From contig JANQBS010000124.1 in assembly GCA_033085395.1 (NCBI GenBank), positions 1 through 64,000 on the forward strand: a DNA stretch of 64,000 bases. Direction: 5' to 3'. The translations under genes and the position numbers were made by a program. The stretch comes from Xanthoparmelia taractica (Eukaryota > Ascomycota > Lecanoromycetes > Lecanorales > Parmeliaceae). The notes under the pieces were generated by a model. That model worked only from the letters and a program-made list of their open reading frames with translations, was not told where the DNA came from and did no database searches. Numbering within the stretch: the first letter of the stretch is position 1; each line of letters starts with the position of its first letter. Below are positions 53,420 through 64,000 of the stretch, in pieces.

Positions 53420-55509
53420 GATTGCTTCTCAATAGATCAAAGGGTGGTTAATGGGTATGCGGTGGGCTTGACCCTGGTGTCGAAGTGCGTGATATGACGT
53501 CCTTATTGATAAATTGCCGACTTCTTTTTGTGTTATGATATAGGGAAGCGCGCGTCTGTGAGTGATGTGATGACATCTGAATATTGGTATGTTGACACTG
53601 CGTCGGTCTCCCACAGAAGATTCCATCAGGTTCGGCCGCTCTCACGGTCTGGATTCTTGGCACAGTATTGGAAATTTACAGCCAATTTCCTTGTCCGTTG
53701 CAGCCTTAAGGGTCAAAGGGGCTGCCATCTGGCGTGGAGCGTAAGTAGGCAATTCAACTGAGCGCTGAGCTTGCAAAGCGTATTGCATTGACTTAAGAAT
53801 CGTCCACGTTAGCATACGGTGATCGATCGGTGGAATATCTCTGATTTCCTCATTGTCCACAGCATATACCGTGCGGTTGGACTAAACCATGCAGCTGGAT
53901 TGGACTATCCCTATCGTTTGAGTCAAAAGAAGAACTCAGCCACAGCGTCAAGCAGCCCCTGAACCAGATTCTTTCGTCTAGTTCTCTTTTCTCATGGTCC
54001 GTCAAGGCTAGGCACGAAGACAGACCTTCAGCGGGTTCGAATGTGGGCTCGGCGACAACCTGGGACATCCTTTTGCGCATCTTTTTGCGAACTGTGTCCA
54101 GTTTGCAATGACTGGTGGAGACAGATGTGCAAAATGATTCGTGTGACCTATAGGGAGTTTGGCCGCTAAGACCATCCGAAGCTGCCGTTGCACTCAACGA
54201 TGTAGAGTGAACGATAATCGGTCAAGTCCTCGATTCATTTTGATGTCGTGAATGCTTCTTGAGTCGAGAGGGTCAAAACTCGATACAGGCTAATTCAGTA
54301 GGAGCGACTGTTTAGAAGAAGAAATGTGCAGTATACCTAGTCTTTGAAAGGGGGGGGGCGTGATAATACGCAGACTATCGTGGGACCTTAAGAGCGCCAG
54401 ACCAGGACCAGCAGGCGCGGTTGACGCCTTCCGTTTGTTTCTGGGAAGTATCTCTGAGAACAGAAATAGCCCCTGCCGGATATAAAGACACACGTCCTTC
54501 AAGATTTAGTTTAGGTCTCGGTTCATCAAGGGTACTTTCCCATTGCGTTGCGGTAAAAGAGAAGTACAGTCCAAGGTATGTGGACAGCCAACCTCTGTAC
54601 CTGGGTACACTCGAGACCCTTCCACAGCGCTTTGAAGCTCGACCTCCTGTTTTGCACTAATTCTCAAATGAAAATGACGATATCTGCTGCTTATGTTCAT
54701 GCGTTGCTTCTGTATACATTGTGGGGTTGAAATTCTTGCATAGCAAATGAGAGCAGAATGAAGGAGACCAAGGCTCAACTCGCCTGACCAACACTCTCCA
54801 AATCAAATGCCTGCGGATATGGTCTCAATCAATGTTATATCATCGAAAGAACGATAGTAAAACGTATGATAGCACAAAGTACTTGGTCTACGTCAAGTCA
54901 GCACGAAAAGGGAGATGACAACGGTGTCCTTTCCGGTAGGTTCCCCGCCATAGATATTTTCTCATGGTGAACTACCTGTTGATACTTAAATTACTGATCA
55001 TCATATTGCATTACCTTCTGCTCCTCGCAGGTCCTGCTATTGCAGACCGAGGTTGAAAGACAAGTCGCCCTACCGAAACCTTCCCTGTCGCTTTGTCAGC
55101 CGTGAGCGCCACGAGCAGCAGCTACCGGTCATAGCGTCCATTAATAACCGTGCCTCGGTAGCCAAGGGCGGATAGATACGAACCCGAGTCGGAAGAGACA
55201 GTGATCGACAGCCGCATGGAAACACGTCTAGCCGAGGGTCACATTCAGCAGAATTTCGGATATTTCCTACATATCTCCTTGGATTTTGCATGGCTTCCGA
55301 TAAAAACCGCTCTATGCTGTCTCGGATACAGCTGGCTCGGTAGCGTGCAGTGATTCTCGCTTTCAAAGCCATTGGAGCTGCTATGCAGGCTAAAATTCCT
55401 TAGTGCCAAATTCACTATTGCGGGTCCGAGGCTATATAAGGGTTTCACCCTCCCCCTACATTGTTGTCTTGATTAAACCTGAGAAATCTCTTTAATATTA
55501 GAGGACACA
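53420..55509. other. Intergenic with an unrecognised minus-strand frame
   Basis: On the minus strand 53860-53429 reads through as coding-like sequence (DNEEIRDIPPIDHRML, QYALQAQRSVELPTYAPRQM, LPYIITQKEVGNLS) with a single TGA at 53642-53644. It is preceded in another frame by 54197-53850. No family is recognised and no start is clear. The rest, including the last 500 bp before the CYP505 gene, shows no feature. A G-run lies near 54350. Confidence 0.35.
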
Positions 55510-58500
55510 ATGACCACACTAATTCCGGGTCCTCCTGGGCTGCCACTTGTTGGCAATAGCTTCGACGTTGATCCCCAAAATCTAAAAGCAAGTTTCGACC
55601 GTCTGGCTGACATCTATGGTATGTGTATATTGTTGTTTGAGGCGTCTCAAAGCTGATCTTAAAACAATTAGGCCCTATCTTTGAGCTACGACTGCCATCC
55701 GGAAATCTCATTGTGGTGTCTAATTATGAGCTTTTCAATGAGATCTGCGATGAGAAACGTTTTACAAAGATTCTTAGTGGACCTTTGGTCGAGCTAAGAT
55801 TGGCAATACACGATGGGCTATTCACGGCTCACCCGGGCGAGCACGCTTGGGGGGTGGCGCACCGGATACTGGTTCCATCATTCGGGCCACTCGCAATTCG
55901 AGATATGTTCGATGGTCAGTTTTCAAACGAGATACTGATCGGAGCAGCGTTCTTGGGGCTAAATGACTGGTAGAAATGCACGAAATCCTGACGCAATTGG
56001 TCCTGAAATGGGCTCGGTACGGTCCAGACTATCGTATTGACGTGGGCGACGACTTCACTCGGCTGACCCTGGACTCAATCGCCATCTGTGCAATGGATAC
56101 CAGATTCAACAGCTTCTATACAGAGGGCGTGCATCCTTTCGTAGAGGCAATGCGGGAAGTCTTACTTGAGGCTGGCCGGCGCTCAATACGGCCATCTTTA
56201 GTCAAACGACTGATGAGCAGTGCGGACAGAAAATATACCAACGATATAGAAGTCCTTCAATCTACCGCCCAGCAAATTGTTGCCGACAAAAGGGCAAATC
56301 CGACAGACAAGAAAAGCTTAGTGAATGCCATGTTGAATGGAAAAGATCCTAAAACGGGTGAAAAGATGACCAACGAGAGTATTGCGAACAATATGATCAC
56401 ATTTTTAATTGCTGGTGCGCTCCTCTAGGCTTGATTATCAGATGCAGTATCGCTAATAGTCAAAAGGACATGAAACAACTTCAGGCCTGCTGTCATTCTT
56501 GTTCTATCAATTAATGGCCAATCCCCAAACGCTTCAGCAAGCACAGAAAGAGGTGGACGAGGTCCTTGGCTCTGGTCCTATCAAGGTCGAGCATCTATCG
56601 AAGCTGCCCTATATTACTGCCTGCTTGAGAGAAACTCTGCGATTGACACCCACAATACCAGGAACGACCGTTGGACCTCTACCCGATACGAAAGAGGATC
56701 CAGTCATCATTGGGGGCGGCAAGTATCTGGTCAAACCGGGTAGCAGACTCACTATGGTACTGTCAAAGGTGCACAAGGATCCCAAGGTCTACGGAGACGA
56801 CGCGGACAAGTTCCGCCCGGAGCGCATGTTAGATGAACATTTCAACAAGCTACCAAAGAACGCTTGGAAGGTCAGTTCCTTTCAAATAGCGGACCATGTG
56901 ACGATGTGGCTGATTTTAGTGTCCGCCAGCCGTTTGGAAACGGTTCTAGAGCATGTATCGGTCGAGGTTTTGCATGGCAAGAAGCTATGCTAGCTGCCGC
57001 TTTGCTACTCCAAGTCTTCGACTTTCGCATGGATGATCCTAACTACAAGCTCGCAATCAGCCAGACCCTTACAATCAAGCCGAAAGATCTGTTTATGCAT
57101 GCAACATTGCGCAAAGGCATCGATCCCTTACACTTGGAGAGGATGATGACTGGTGGTAGCCCAAAAGTAGCCCAGGTGCCTGATGTATCGAAGGAAGCTG
57201 ATAGCAAAGAATCCAAGAAGCCAATTTCGATCTATTTCGGCGGTAACATGGGAACTTGCGAGAGCCTTGCCCAGACGGTAGCGCTATCTTCTGCGAGTCA
57301 CGGCTTCAAAGCAGTAGTCGAACCGTTAGACGAGGCTACAGATAACCTACCAAAAGATCATCCCGTCATCATCATCTCCGCTAGCTATGAAGGAGAACCT
57401 CCTGACAATGCTAACACCTTCTTCACTTGGCTCAAAAATCTCGATGGCGAGCCACTGAAGGGAGTTCAGTACTCGGTTTTCGGATGCGGCAACCGTAGGT
57501 GTTCGCCCTTCTTTCTGAATTTACATCTGACAATTATTTTTCAGGCGACTGGAAAGACACATTTCAGCGTATACCGTCTGCAATAGACAATATGCTAGAG
57601 GAGAAAGGTGCAAACAGACTTTTAGAGCGTGGCTTTGCAGATGCTGCTGACAACGACGTCTTCAATGATTTCGAGAAATGGGAAGACAAGAAATTCTGGC
57701 CGACCATCAAGACAACCTTTGGAGCCGAAGACAGAGTCGACGATGTGGCTGGCCTAGATATCGAAATCTCCACGACGCTAAGGTCCTCTCATTTACGCCA
57801 AGAGGTCAGGGAAGCTATTGTCATGAAGAATGAGCTTCTTGGCCCGGGAACACATGCGCCGAAGCGACACATTAAAATGAAGCTTCCGACAGACATGACC
57901 TACCGAGCTGGAGATTACCTCGCAGTCCTCCCAATCAATCACACATCAGTAGTTCGACGCGTGATCAAGCGTTTCCGCCTTCCCTGGGATGCTTTTGTCA
58001 CGGTCAAGTCTGGAGAATCTTATCTACCCATTGGCCAGCCAATGTCTGTATTTGGCGTGCTCAGCGCATACGTGGAGCTTAGTCAACCCGCTACACGAAG
58101 AGTGGGTTAACTACTTACCCTGTGCTCCTAGTCTGCTAATTCTGGTCCTAGAACATTGAGGCAATAAGCAAGTTCACCACCAACGAATCAGCTAAGGCGG
58201 AATTGGAACGATTAAAGGGCGAGGCTTTCAATGCTGAGATAAAAGACAAACGAGTTAGCCCACTAGACCTACTGGAACGATTCCCGGAAACGGACATACC
58301 CTTTAGCGCATTCCTCACGATGCTGCCACAGCTGCGCCTGCGGCAGTACTCAATCTCATCTTCTCCACTCGCTGAACCAGGATCTTGTACTCTGACATGG
58401 AGTGTCGTTGACGAAGAGTCCTTCCAAGGCCACGGCAAACGCTTCCTCGGTGCCGCATCCAACTACCTCTCAAACCTGCAAGAAGGCGATCATCTCCACG

Positions 58501-59027
58501 TTAATGTCAAGCAGAGCCACCAGGCTTTCCACCTTCCCCTTGACATCGCAGAGACTCCATTGATTATGGTCTGCGCCGGCACCGGTATCGCGCCCTTCCG
58601 AGGCTTCGTCCAAGAGCGTGCTTTGCAAATGGGAGCTGGCCGGAAACTTGCACCAGCGCTGCTGTTTATCGGATGCCAGAAACCGGGCCAAGATGATCTT
58701 CATGCAGACGAAATCTCCGCTTGGGCATCCAAAGGGGCAGTGGACGTTCGTTATGCCTACTCCCGCGACCCGGAAAGCAGCAATGGGGCGAAGTATGTGC
58801 AAGATCGTTTTTGGGCTGATAGGGAGGATGTACTACGTTTGTTCAAATCAGGGGCCAAGGTATTTATTTGTGGCAGTGGCAGGGTTGCTGATGGGGTGAA
58901 GGATGCATCGGTGAAGATGTACATGCAGGCAGTCGAGAAGGAGGGTAAGACGACAACGAAGGAGGAGGCTGAGAAATGGTTCGATGCGTTGAGAAACGAG
59001 AGGTTCATGTCTGATATTTTTGACTGA
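55510..59027 (+). CDS. CYP505 self-sufficient P450:reductase fusion
   Basis: Seven exons: 55510-55618, 55672-55914, 55974-56414, 56467-56870, 56930-57494, 57545-58101, 58152-59027; introns of 50-59 nt, all GT-AG. The product has 1064 aa, the usual CYP505 length. P450 half: proline-rich start IPGPPGLPLVGN, I-helix AGHETTS (about 264-270), K-helix ExxR in LRETLR, haem loop PFGNGSRACIGRGFA (about 400-414). Reductase half: FMN-flavodoxin domain from about 495 (ISIYFGGNMGTCESLAQTVA), FAD domain with RQYSISSSP, NADPH domain with VCAGTGIAPFRGF and FICGSGRVADGV. Such enzymes hydroxylate fatty acids near the omega end at the ER face, using NADPH with no separate reductase. All key residues are present, so it should be active. 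The neighbours do not suggest a cluster. Confidence 0.95.
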
Positions 59028-60490
59028 TCACGGAATCAACAGGTGTTGGCTATCTGATTACCTTCTTTGAGGCCCACTGACGCAGGCAATATGCAGAAAC
59101 CATAACTTGGATTCGCTCTTTCAAACAAAAATCGGAATTTTGACGGCATCAAGCTCGGGATACTACCTATCAGTGTTCATAAACAAGCCGGGCAAAGTGT
59201 TTCAGCAGCGAGAACCTGTGTCTTTCGTACTATTATCTACGAGAATACAAAGACACTAGATCGTTACAACTGCTACTTCCTTTAGCAGCGCGTCTACGCC
59301 TCGCGTGTACTTATTCCCGCAGGCTGTGCGGATACGGCGTCAATGCTATTGGTAAAGTACATGAAGAATATCGTGCTGAAACAGACCCCAAATTTGCCCA
59401 TGCGATCGGCCTTCTTTTCCGCCGTACCTGGATGCTATGAAATGAATCGGGAAGAAGTTGAGGCCTGGAATCACTCCGATTGTTGCGCTTATCATACTGT
59501 CACGTGAAACAATCTCTATTTTTAGCTAACTCTAACAGTTCAACGTATCCCGCGATTCTTACCAAATTTGCAGAAGAAATCAATTAGACCCTTCTCTTAC
59601 ACTAGAATCTCTCAGACACTCGAGTATCGCAAGCAGAAATTGCTGGCGTTGAGGATTCTTATTGAGTTGGATATACCTTAGGGCTAGCATTTTAAGGTCA
59701 GGCTGTACTTCGCATATCCTAACCCTAAAGGTAGCCATCCAAAAGAGGGATCATAATGATATGGCTGTATCGCTGAAAGTTTTTTTCTATTCCCTAAGCA
59801 CGACCTTTTGAACGGCACTGGTCTCGGGCTTTCTCGCCTGCTTTTGCTAATTTTTGCGTCGCGCTAGAGAACAAAAATCTGTTGAAACATCTTCAAATTT
59901 GCCCATGCCTTCAGCCTTCTTTTCGCCCTGACCTTCGCCGCATCCCCTAAATCACGACCTCTTATCTCGTGCTTTTGCTTCTTCTTGCATCACGCTAGAG
60001 AAAAATGAGTCGGCATATGCCACTGGAAGAACTAAGCCACAAGATGCAATCAACCGTGCGGCGCAAATACTTTGCGAGCAGCAATATCATCAGGCTCTGT
60101 ACAACGATTAAAATTGCATAATTTTGGTAACGCCTACATTCTCACTGAAAGCAGTCAGTTGACAGTATCATTTGTTGTTTGTGCCTCTTAATTTTGGTGA
60201 CTTGCAGTCCAGGATGGCAAGCCGCACGCGTTGTTGCATGCTGTCTTCTCCTTTACCGAGCATACCTCCTTGTTACCACTCACCAAAACCTTTAGTTCTA
60301 TCAGCCTGATTCGAGAATAAATCACTTACGTATATAAGTATCCTTTTTTTTCCCTTTACCAGCTTCAGACAGCACATTCCTATTCTCCATCTCTCTTCTA
60401 CCCTCACTTCATCAACGCCTTTCAAGTACAGATATAGACTTGCTTCTATTTGATATCTGCAGCATTTCCATACCTTGGGCTTCTAGAGCC
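59028..60490. other. Intergenic with diverged duplicated blocks
   Basis: The block aaatttgcccatgc-gatcggccttctttt near 59391 recurs in altered form near 59907, and tgcttttgct-attttt/cttcttgc-cgctagagaa recurs near 59840 and 59970. No gene is seen. The last 150 bp before 60491 are pyrimidine-rich promoter-like DNA. Confidence 0.45.
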
Positions 60491-63403
60491 ATGCAGCTCT
60501 TCCACATTGTAAGCTTGAGTGTACTCACTTTGATCCCATCCGTCTTTACCTCCTCGAATCCGCCGTCGCAACCTTATCCAAGCCAGCCAGACACTACGTT
60601 GCGTCCTATCAATGTTATCGAATATGAAGAATCCATGGGACTCCAACGCCGCGACTTAACCAGTCTCGCGGGCATGATCCCGCAGAACCACACACATCTG
60701 GTGTACGGAAGACCTGAAGGTGAGGCCTCTGGCTGGCTGAGCTTTCAGTACAAAGCTGACTAAGATCAGAGAACGGCCAACTTCTCGTCGCCAACTTGAC
60801 TCTCTACGCCCAAGATGGTCTGCCGATAGTCTTGCTCGAGCGCTTCGAGGAGCTTAATGTGGCGGTAAATTGCCGGGATGAAGAGGGAACGCTGGCTTTG
60901 ACGTTTGGCTCGACAGAGGCTTTCAATTACGCTAAAAATCAGTGGAATTATGTCAATAAAGCCAAGGACGGAAGATTCTTACTCATAACTAACCATGATG
61001 GATGTGGGCCTGATGAACAGAGGCAAAGTTACATGTAAGTAAATATGTTTTCGATACTGCTATGGTTTTTTGGCCAGCGCTGACTTGTTTGGTAGAGTCT
61101 CTAATATTACAGATGACGCTGCCTCGCTCACTACGTCTCTGGCTGCAGAAGCTGCGCCCTGGTCTGATGTCGCCGCCTCCTATGATGCCACAATTGGCCA
61201 AGCTGGTCCTATACCCCACGCTGCTCGCCTCAAAAGAAGCCTGTGGGACGAACTCAAAGGAAATTTTGACAAAAGTCTCAAAAGCGTCAGCTTTAACATT
61301 GGCGCCGGTCAAAAAGACCAGAGGAGCAACATTTACACTAACCAAGGGTAAGAGGACTACTCACTTCTTCGTCTAGCGACTCGTGCTGAAGACCGATATC
61401 TAGTGCCGGTCTCGCTCTCGATTGCACCAACTGCTTCATAGCTGGTAGCTTTGAGGTTCAAGGCAGCATCTCTGTAATCGCTCCCAACTTTCTTTACGCC
61501 GGTGATTCCTCTAATAGTCCGTGACTATAGGTCAAAAAGTACAAACTCCATGATCTGATTGTGACCGCTTCTCCCAGCTCCGTCCTCGCGGCCCTCGAGC
61601 TCGAAGCCACCATTACCGCCACAGAGACCCCACAATCACTTTCGTTTGATCATACGATCTTCAGCCAATCCATTCCGGGGGTGGGCATTGAAATCCCGGA
61701 AATCATGAAACTGGGCGCTTTCCTGGACTATTCTATCAGCGCAGATTGTGCTTTCAGCGGTTATGCAAGTGCGAGTTTTGGAGTCGGTGCCAGTCTTCCA
61801 GATAGCGCCCAGATCAAAGCGTATTACCAGAAGCATGGCGCAAGTTCAGCGAGTGGCTTTGGTTCAACCGAGCTGACACCAGTGTTTCATCTCAACAATG
61901 CATCGGCCTCTGTGACCTTGAATGTGACGTCGAAGCCCGAAATCACATTCGGATTCGATTTGGAAACAATCGGGAAATTGGATGTTGCTGTCACGGTCAA
62001 ATTACCTGAAGCTAGCGTGACGCTGAGTGCGGTGTCTGGCACGTCTCTTCCACTCATGTCTCGAATATAAGTGATAGTGGGCTGATGATGTTCATATAGA
62101 TAAAAACGGTGTCTGTGGCAGTGGTGCGGGAGCTTCGAAGACGGGAATCAAGATCGATAGCGAAGCCACTATCGAGGTAGACTTGGGGATTGATGCAAAA
62201 GTGGGACCTCACGACGCACCTTGGTCGACACCATTGTGGTCTTCTTCGAAGCCTCTACCATCAACGTGCTTTCCAGTGAGTATTCCTGGCCTTGGGTCAT
62301 CACCAAGTACAACTAGAGTGCTCTCGGTATCCGCAACGACGTCTGTTTCGGGAAATATATCCCGGATCTTAGCATCGCCAACACCAAATTTGAGACTGGG
62401 ACGTCGATGGGCACACAATTCTTCCTCCCTGTCTGCTCTGCTAACAGGCTTCTCTTCTTCGCGGACTTCAGAAGGCTCTGAAAAGACATCGTTACCGACG
62501 GTCGAATCACCTCCGATGTCTTCAGCAACCGAGTTATCCTCGACCCTGCTTTCCACTACTTCGTCGAGTCTGAAGTCAACAAGGCCGACCACATTCACGT
62601 CATCCGAGGTCAGAATGTCAACAGTCCTGTCTCAGCACTCATCAAAAATTTCCAAAACGACTTCGTCTCTCATAACGTCTTCGCCATCTTCGAAAAGCCA
62701 CTCATCATCAAGCGCAGGCAAACCTTCGCGTACTACAGAAGCTGACTCTGCAACTGCCAAATCTTCAAAGACCAAAAAATCAGCAACCTCAGCTTCGACC
62801 ACTCGTTCTTCAAGCGTGTATCAGTCTTCGCACAGCACTGAAGTCCACTCTACGACTGCCAAGACCTCAGAAACCAAGTCATCAACTCTGCCTTCGATTA
62901 CTCCATCATCAAGCGTAGATATAACCATATCATCAGCCACCAAGTCTTTGACTACTCGGCCGTCAAGCGGATCTGAGTCTTCACATAACACCAAACCCGA
63001 TACAACCACTAAAAGCTCCAGCTTAGTCCCTTCCAGATCAACCTCAGAGGGGTATCCGCACGCCTCTCCCCCCACTTCAACCCCCAAATCACAGCCTCAC
63101 ACTAGCAGATCATCAAAGCCCACTTCCAGCACAGCAAACCCTTTATACACACGTAAATCCATGCCCGTAGACCAAACGTCAAATCAACCATCATCTACAC
63201 CACAAACTTATCCTATGGGCACAACAACGACTCAACCGCCACCAAGCTCCACCAAACCAGCACGCGAGTCCCATACCACATCAACTTCAACCAAAACGAC
63301 TCCTCACCCAGTCATCACTACACACGCTGCTGCTACGCCAAGACATCCGCACGATTCCCCAGGACATCCCGTGTGTATAGCAGGGAAACACCACCATTGT
63401 TGA
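60491..63403 (+). CDS. Large secreted protein, DUF7029/DUF7223-type with Ser/Thr-rich tail
   Basis: Six exons: 60491-60719, 60770-61034, 61096-61347, 61404-61473, 61531-62038, 62100-63403, giving 875 aa. The frame opens upstream at a TTG; ATG 60491 starts a signal peptide (QLFHIVSLSVLTLIPSVFTS). The first domain (about 95-175: LLVANLTLYAQDGLPIVLLE, AVNCRDEEGTLALTFG, RFLLITNHDGCGP) and the second (about 190-480: CTNCFIAGSFEVQGSIS, GVGIEIPEIMKLGAFLDYSI, ASVTLNVTSKPEITFGFDL) match paired domains of unknown function common in secreted fungal proteins. The last 370 residues are almost purely Ser/Thr/Pro/Lys, probably O-glycosylated and wall-linked. Intron 5 (62039-62099) uses a GC donor (gcacgt) with a normal acceptor; the frame continues only with it. 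No GPI signal is seen at the C-terminus, which ends Cys-rich/His-rich (VCIAGKHHHC). Confidence 0.8.
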
Positions 63404-64000
63404 GCTCAGGGAGCTAACGGTCTGGGATTGAGGGCTACTAAGCTCGGTAATTACGGCGGATGTTGGAGGTGGTTAATTGGATTTGTAAAAGGCTTAATGG
63501 ATTTGCGGCGGCATAGCTCTTCTGATGTTTTCGCTTCTTCTTTGTTTCTTCCTTCTTACTTTCATTTCTCCTTCAATCATAGGGGCTTGTGGTAATTGTG
63601 CGAGTTAGTTGTTTCGGTTGATCATGTTCAAGTGCAGGATAACGTTGGCTCTAGAGCATCTTTTAGCACATAATATATTGTTTTCATGTATTGGATCGAA
63701 GCTTACAGAGGGAGCGCAACGCTCTTTCTTGCTCGGTCAAAGGGAGGTCTCGAAATGATTGTGATGTGACAATGGCAGTGTTGATAATAGGGTACGACGT
63801 TAGGTTAACCGCGTTGAAAGTATGGCCTGTCCCTAGCTCATGAAACAACGTCGCTTTCACTGTGTGTGTTGGAAGAGGATGCGCCGAGGATGTCATGAAC
63901 ATGCAAGGAATATATCTAGTATCGATACGTGTCATGCGAAGCGTGACACGATTGATAGGTCTATATGCTGGGATCTGGTGCCCAAGCCATTTTCAACATT
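63404..64000. other. 3' flank of the last gene
   Basis: A minus-strand frame of 83 codons with ATG (63935-63684) is present but matches nothing known. No other feature is seen; the window ends inside this region. Confidence 0.35.

Noticed and set aside
53850..53960. Motif IQLHGLVQPHGI resembling the N-terminal motif of phytochromes
   Set aside because: It is a single short match; no GAF or PHY domain, no chromophore site and no continuous frame around it.
1..64000. CRISPR arrays, bacterial operons or ribosome binding sites
   Set aside because: The window is fungal nuclear DNA with spliceosomal introns; no spaced direct repeats of CRISPR type were seen.
1..64000. tRNA or rRNA genes
   Set aside because: I noticed no convincing cloverleaf or rRNA core by eye; a covariance-model scan would be needed to exclude a tRNA.

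Overview
The window is nuclear DNA from a filamentous ascomycete (Pezizomycotina, probably a dothideomycete, although the class is not proven by the sequence). The support is: short GT-AG introns of about 44-117 nt with CTGAC/CTAAC-like branch points; typical Pezizomycotina families (HET, Clr5, CYP505, GH128, DHA14 MFS, CorA-like, DUF7029-type secreted proteins); and AT-rich transposon relics whose reading frames carry stops and Pro/Gln/Trp losses of the kind left by repeat-induced point mutation (RIP).

Layout. 1-1.4 kb is a RIP-decayed Tc1/mariner element with long inverted repeats. 1.7-10.1 kb holds a single-exon HET protein, a Clr5-domain protein, a decayed minus-strand gene and an internally deleted alpha/beta hydrolase pseudogene. 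10.4-14.2 kb has an RCH1/SLC10A7-like transporter and a TauD-like 2OG-Fe(II) oxygenase. 14.2-20.6 kb is a decay zone: a HET gene split by a RIP-mutated piggyBac element, facing a second, minus-strand HET relic. 21-31.6 kb is mostly intact: a DHA14 MFS exporter, a 294-bp MITE, a bZIP factor, an unknown membrane protein, a seven-exon PAQR/haemolysin-III receptor and a Zn-dependent alcohol dehydrogenase. 32.4-34.8 kb is a CorA-like gene with three in-frame stops. 36.4-47 kb has a GH128-like secreted protein, an ankyrin relic, a large unknown membrane protein, a T5orf172 (GIY-YIG) protein and a small secreted protein made of two copies of an eight-cysteine module. 48.6-53.4 kb has a MYND protein, an AAA+ ATPase and a damaged WD40 (DCAF4-like) gene, all on the minus strand. 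55.5-63.4 kb has a complete self-sufficient CYP505 and an 875-aa secreted Ser/Thr-rich protein with a GC-AG intron.

How the genes relate. I see no classical biosynthetic cluster: no PKS, NRPS or terpene core gene is present, and the MFS, P450, oxygenase and ADH genes are scattered. The clearest theme is allorecognition or innate-immunity-type genes (three HET genes, Clr5, ankyrin, AAA+, perhaps a NACHT-type relic) mixed with transposon debris and many disrupted reading frames, which fits a fast-evolving accessory region. The best candidates for follow-up are the adjacent MYND and ankyrin/AAA+ pair, the duplicated-module secreted protein, the GH128 protein without a visible nucleophile, and the set of genes broken by stops that could each come from one C-to-T change.

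Exon structures were worked out by hand from splice signals and frame continuity. They are predictions, and starts were moved to ATG where an open frame began at a non-ATG codon.
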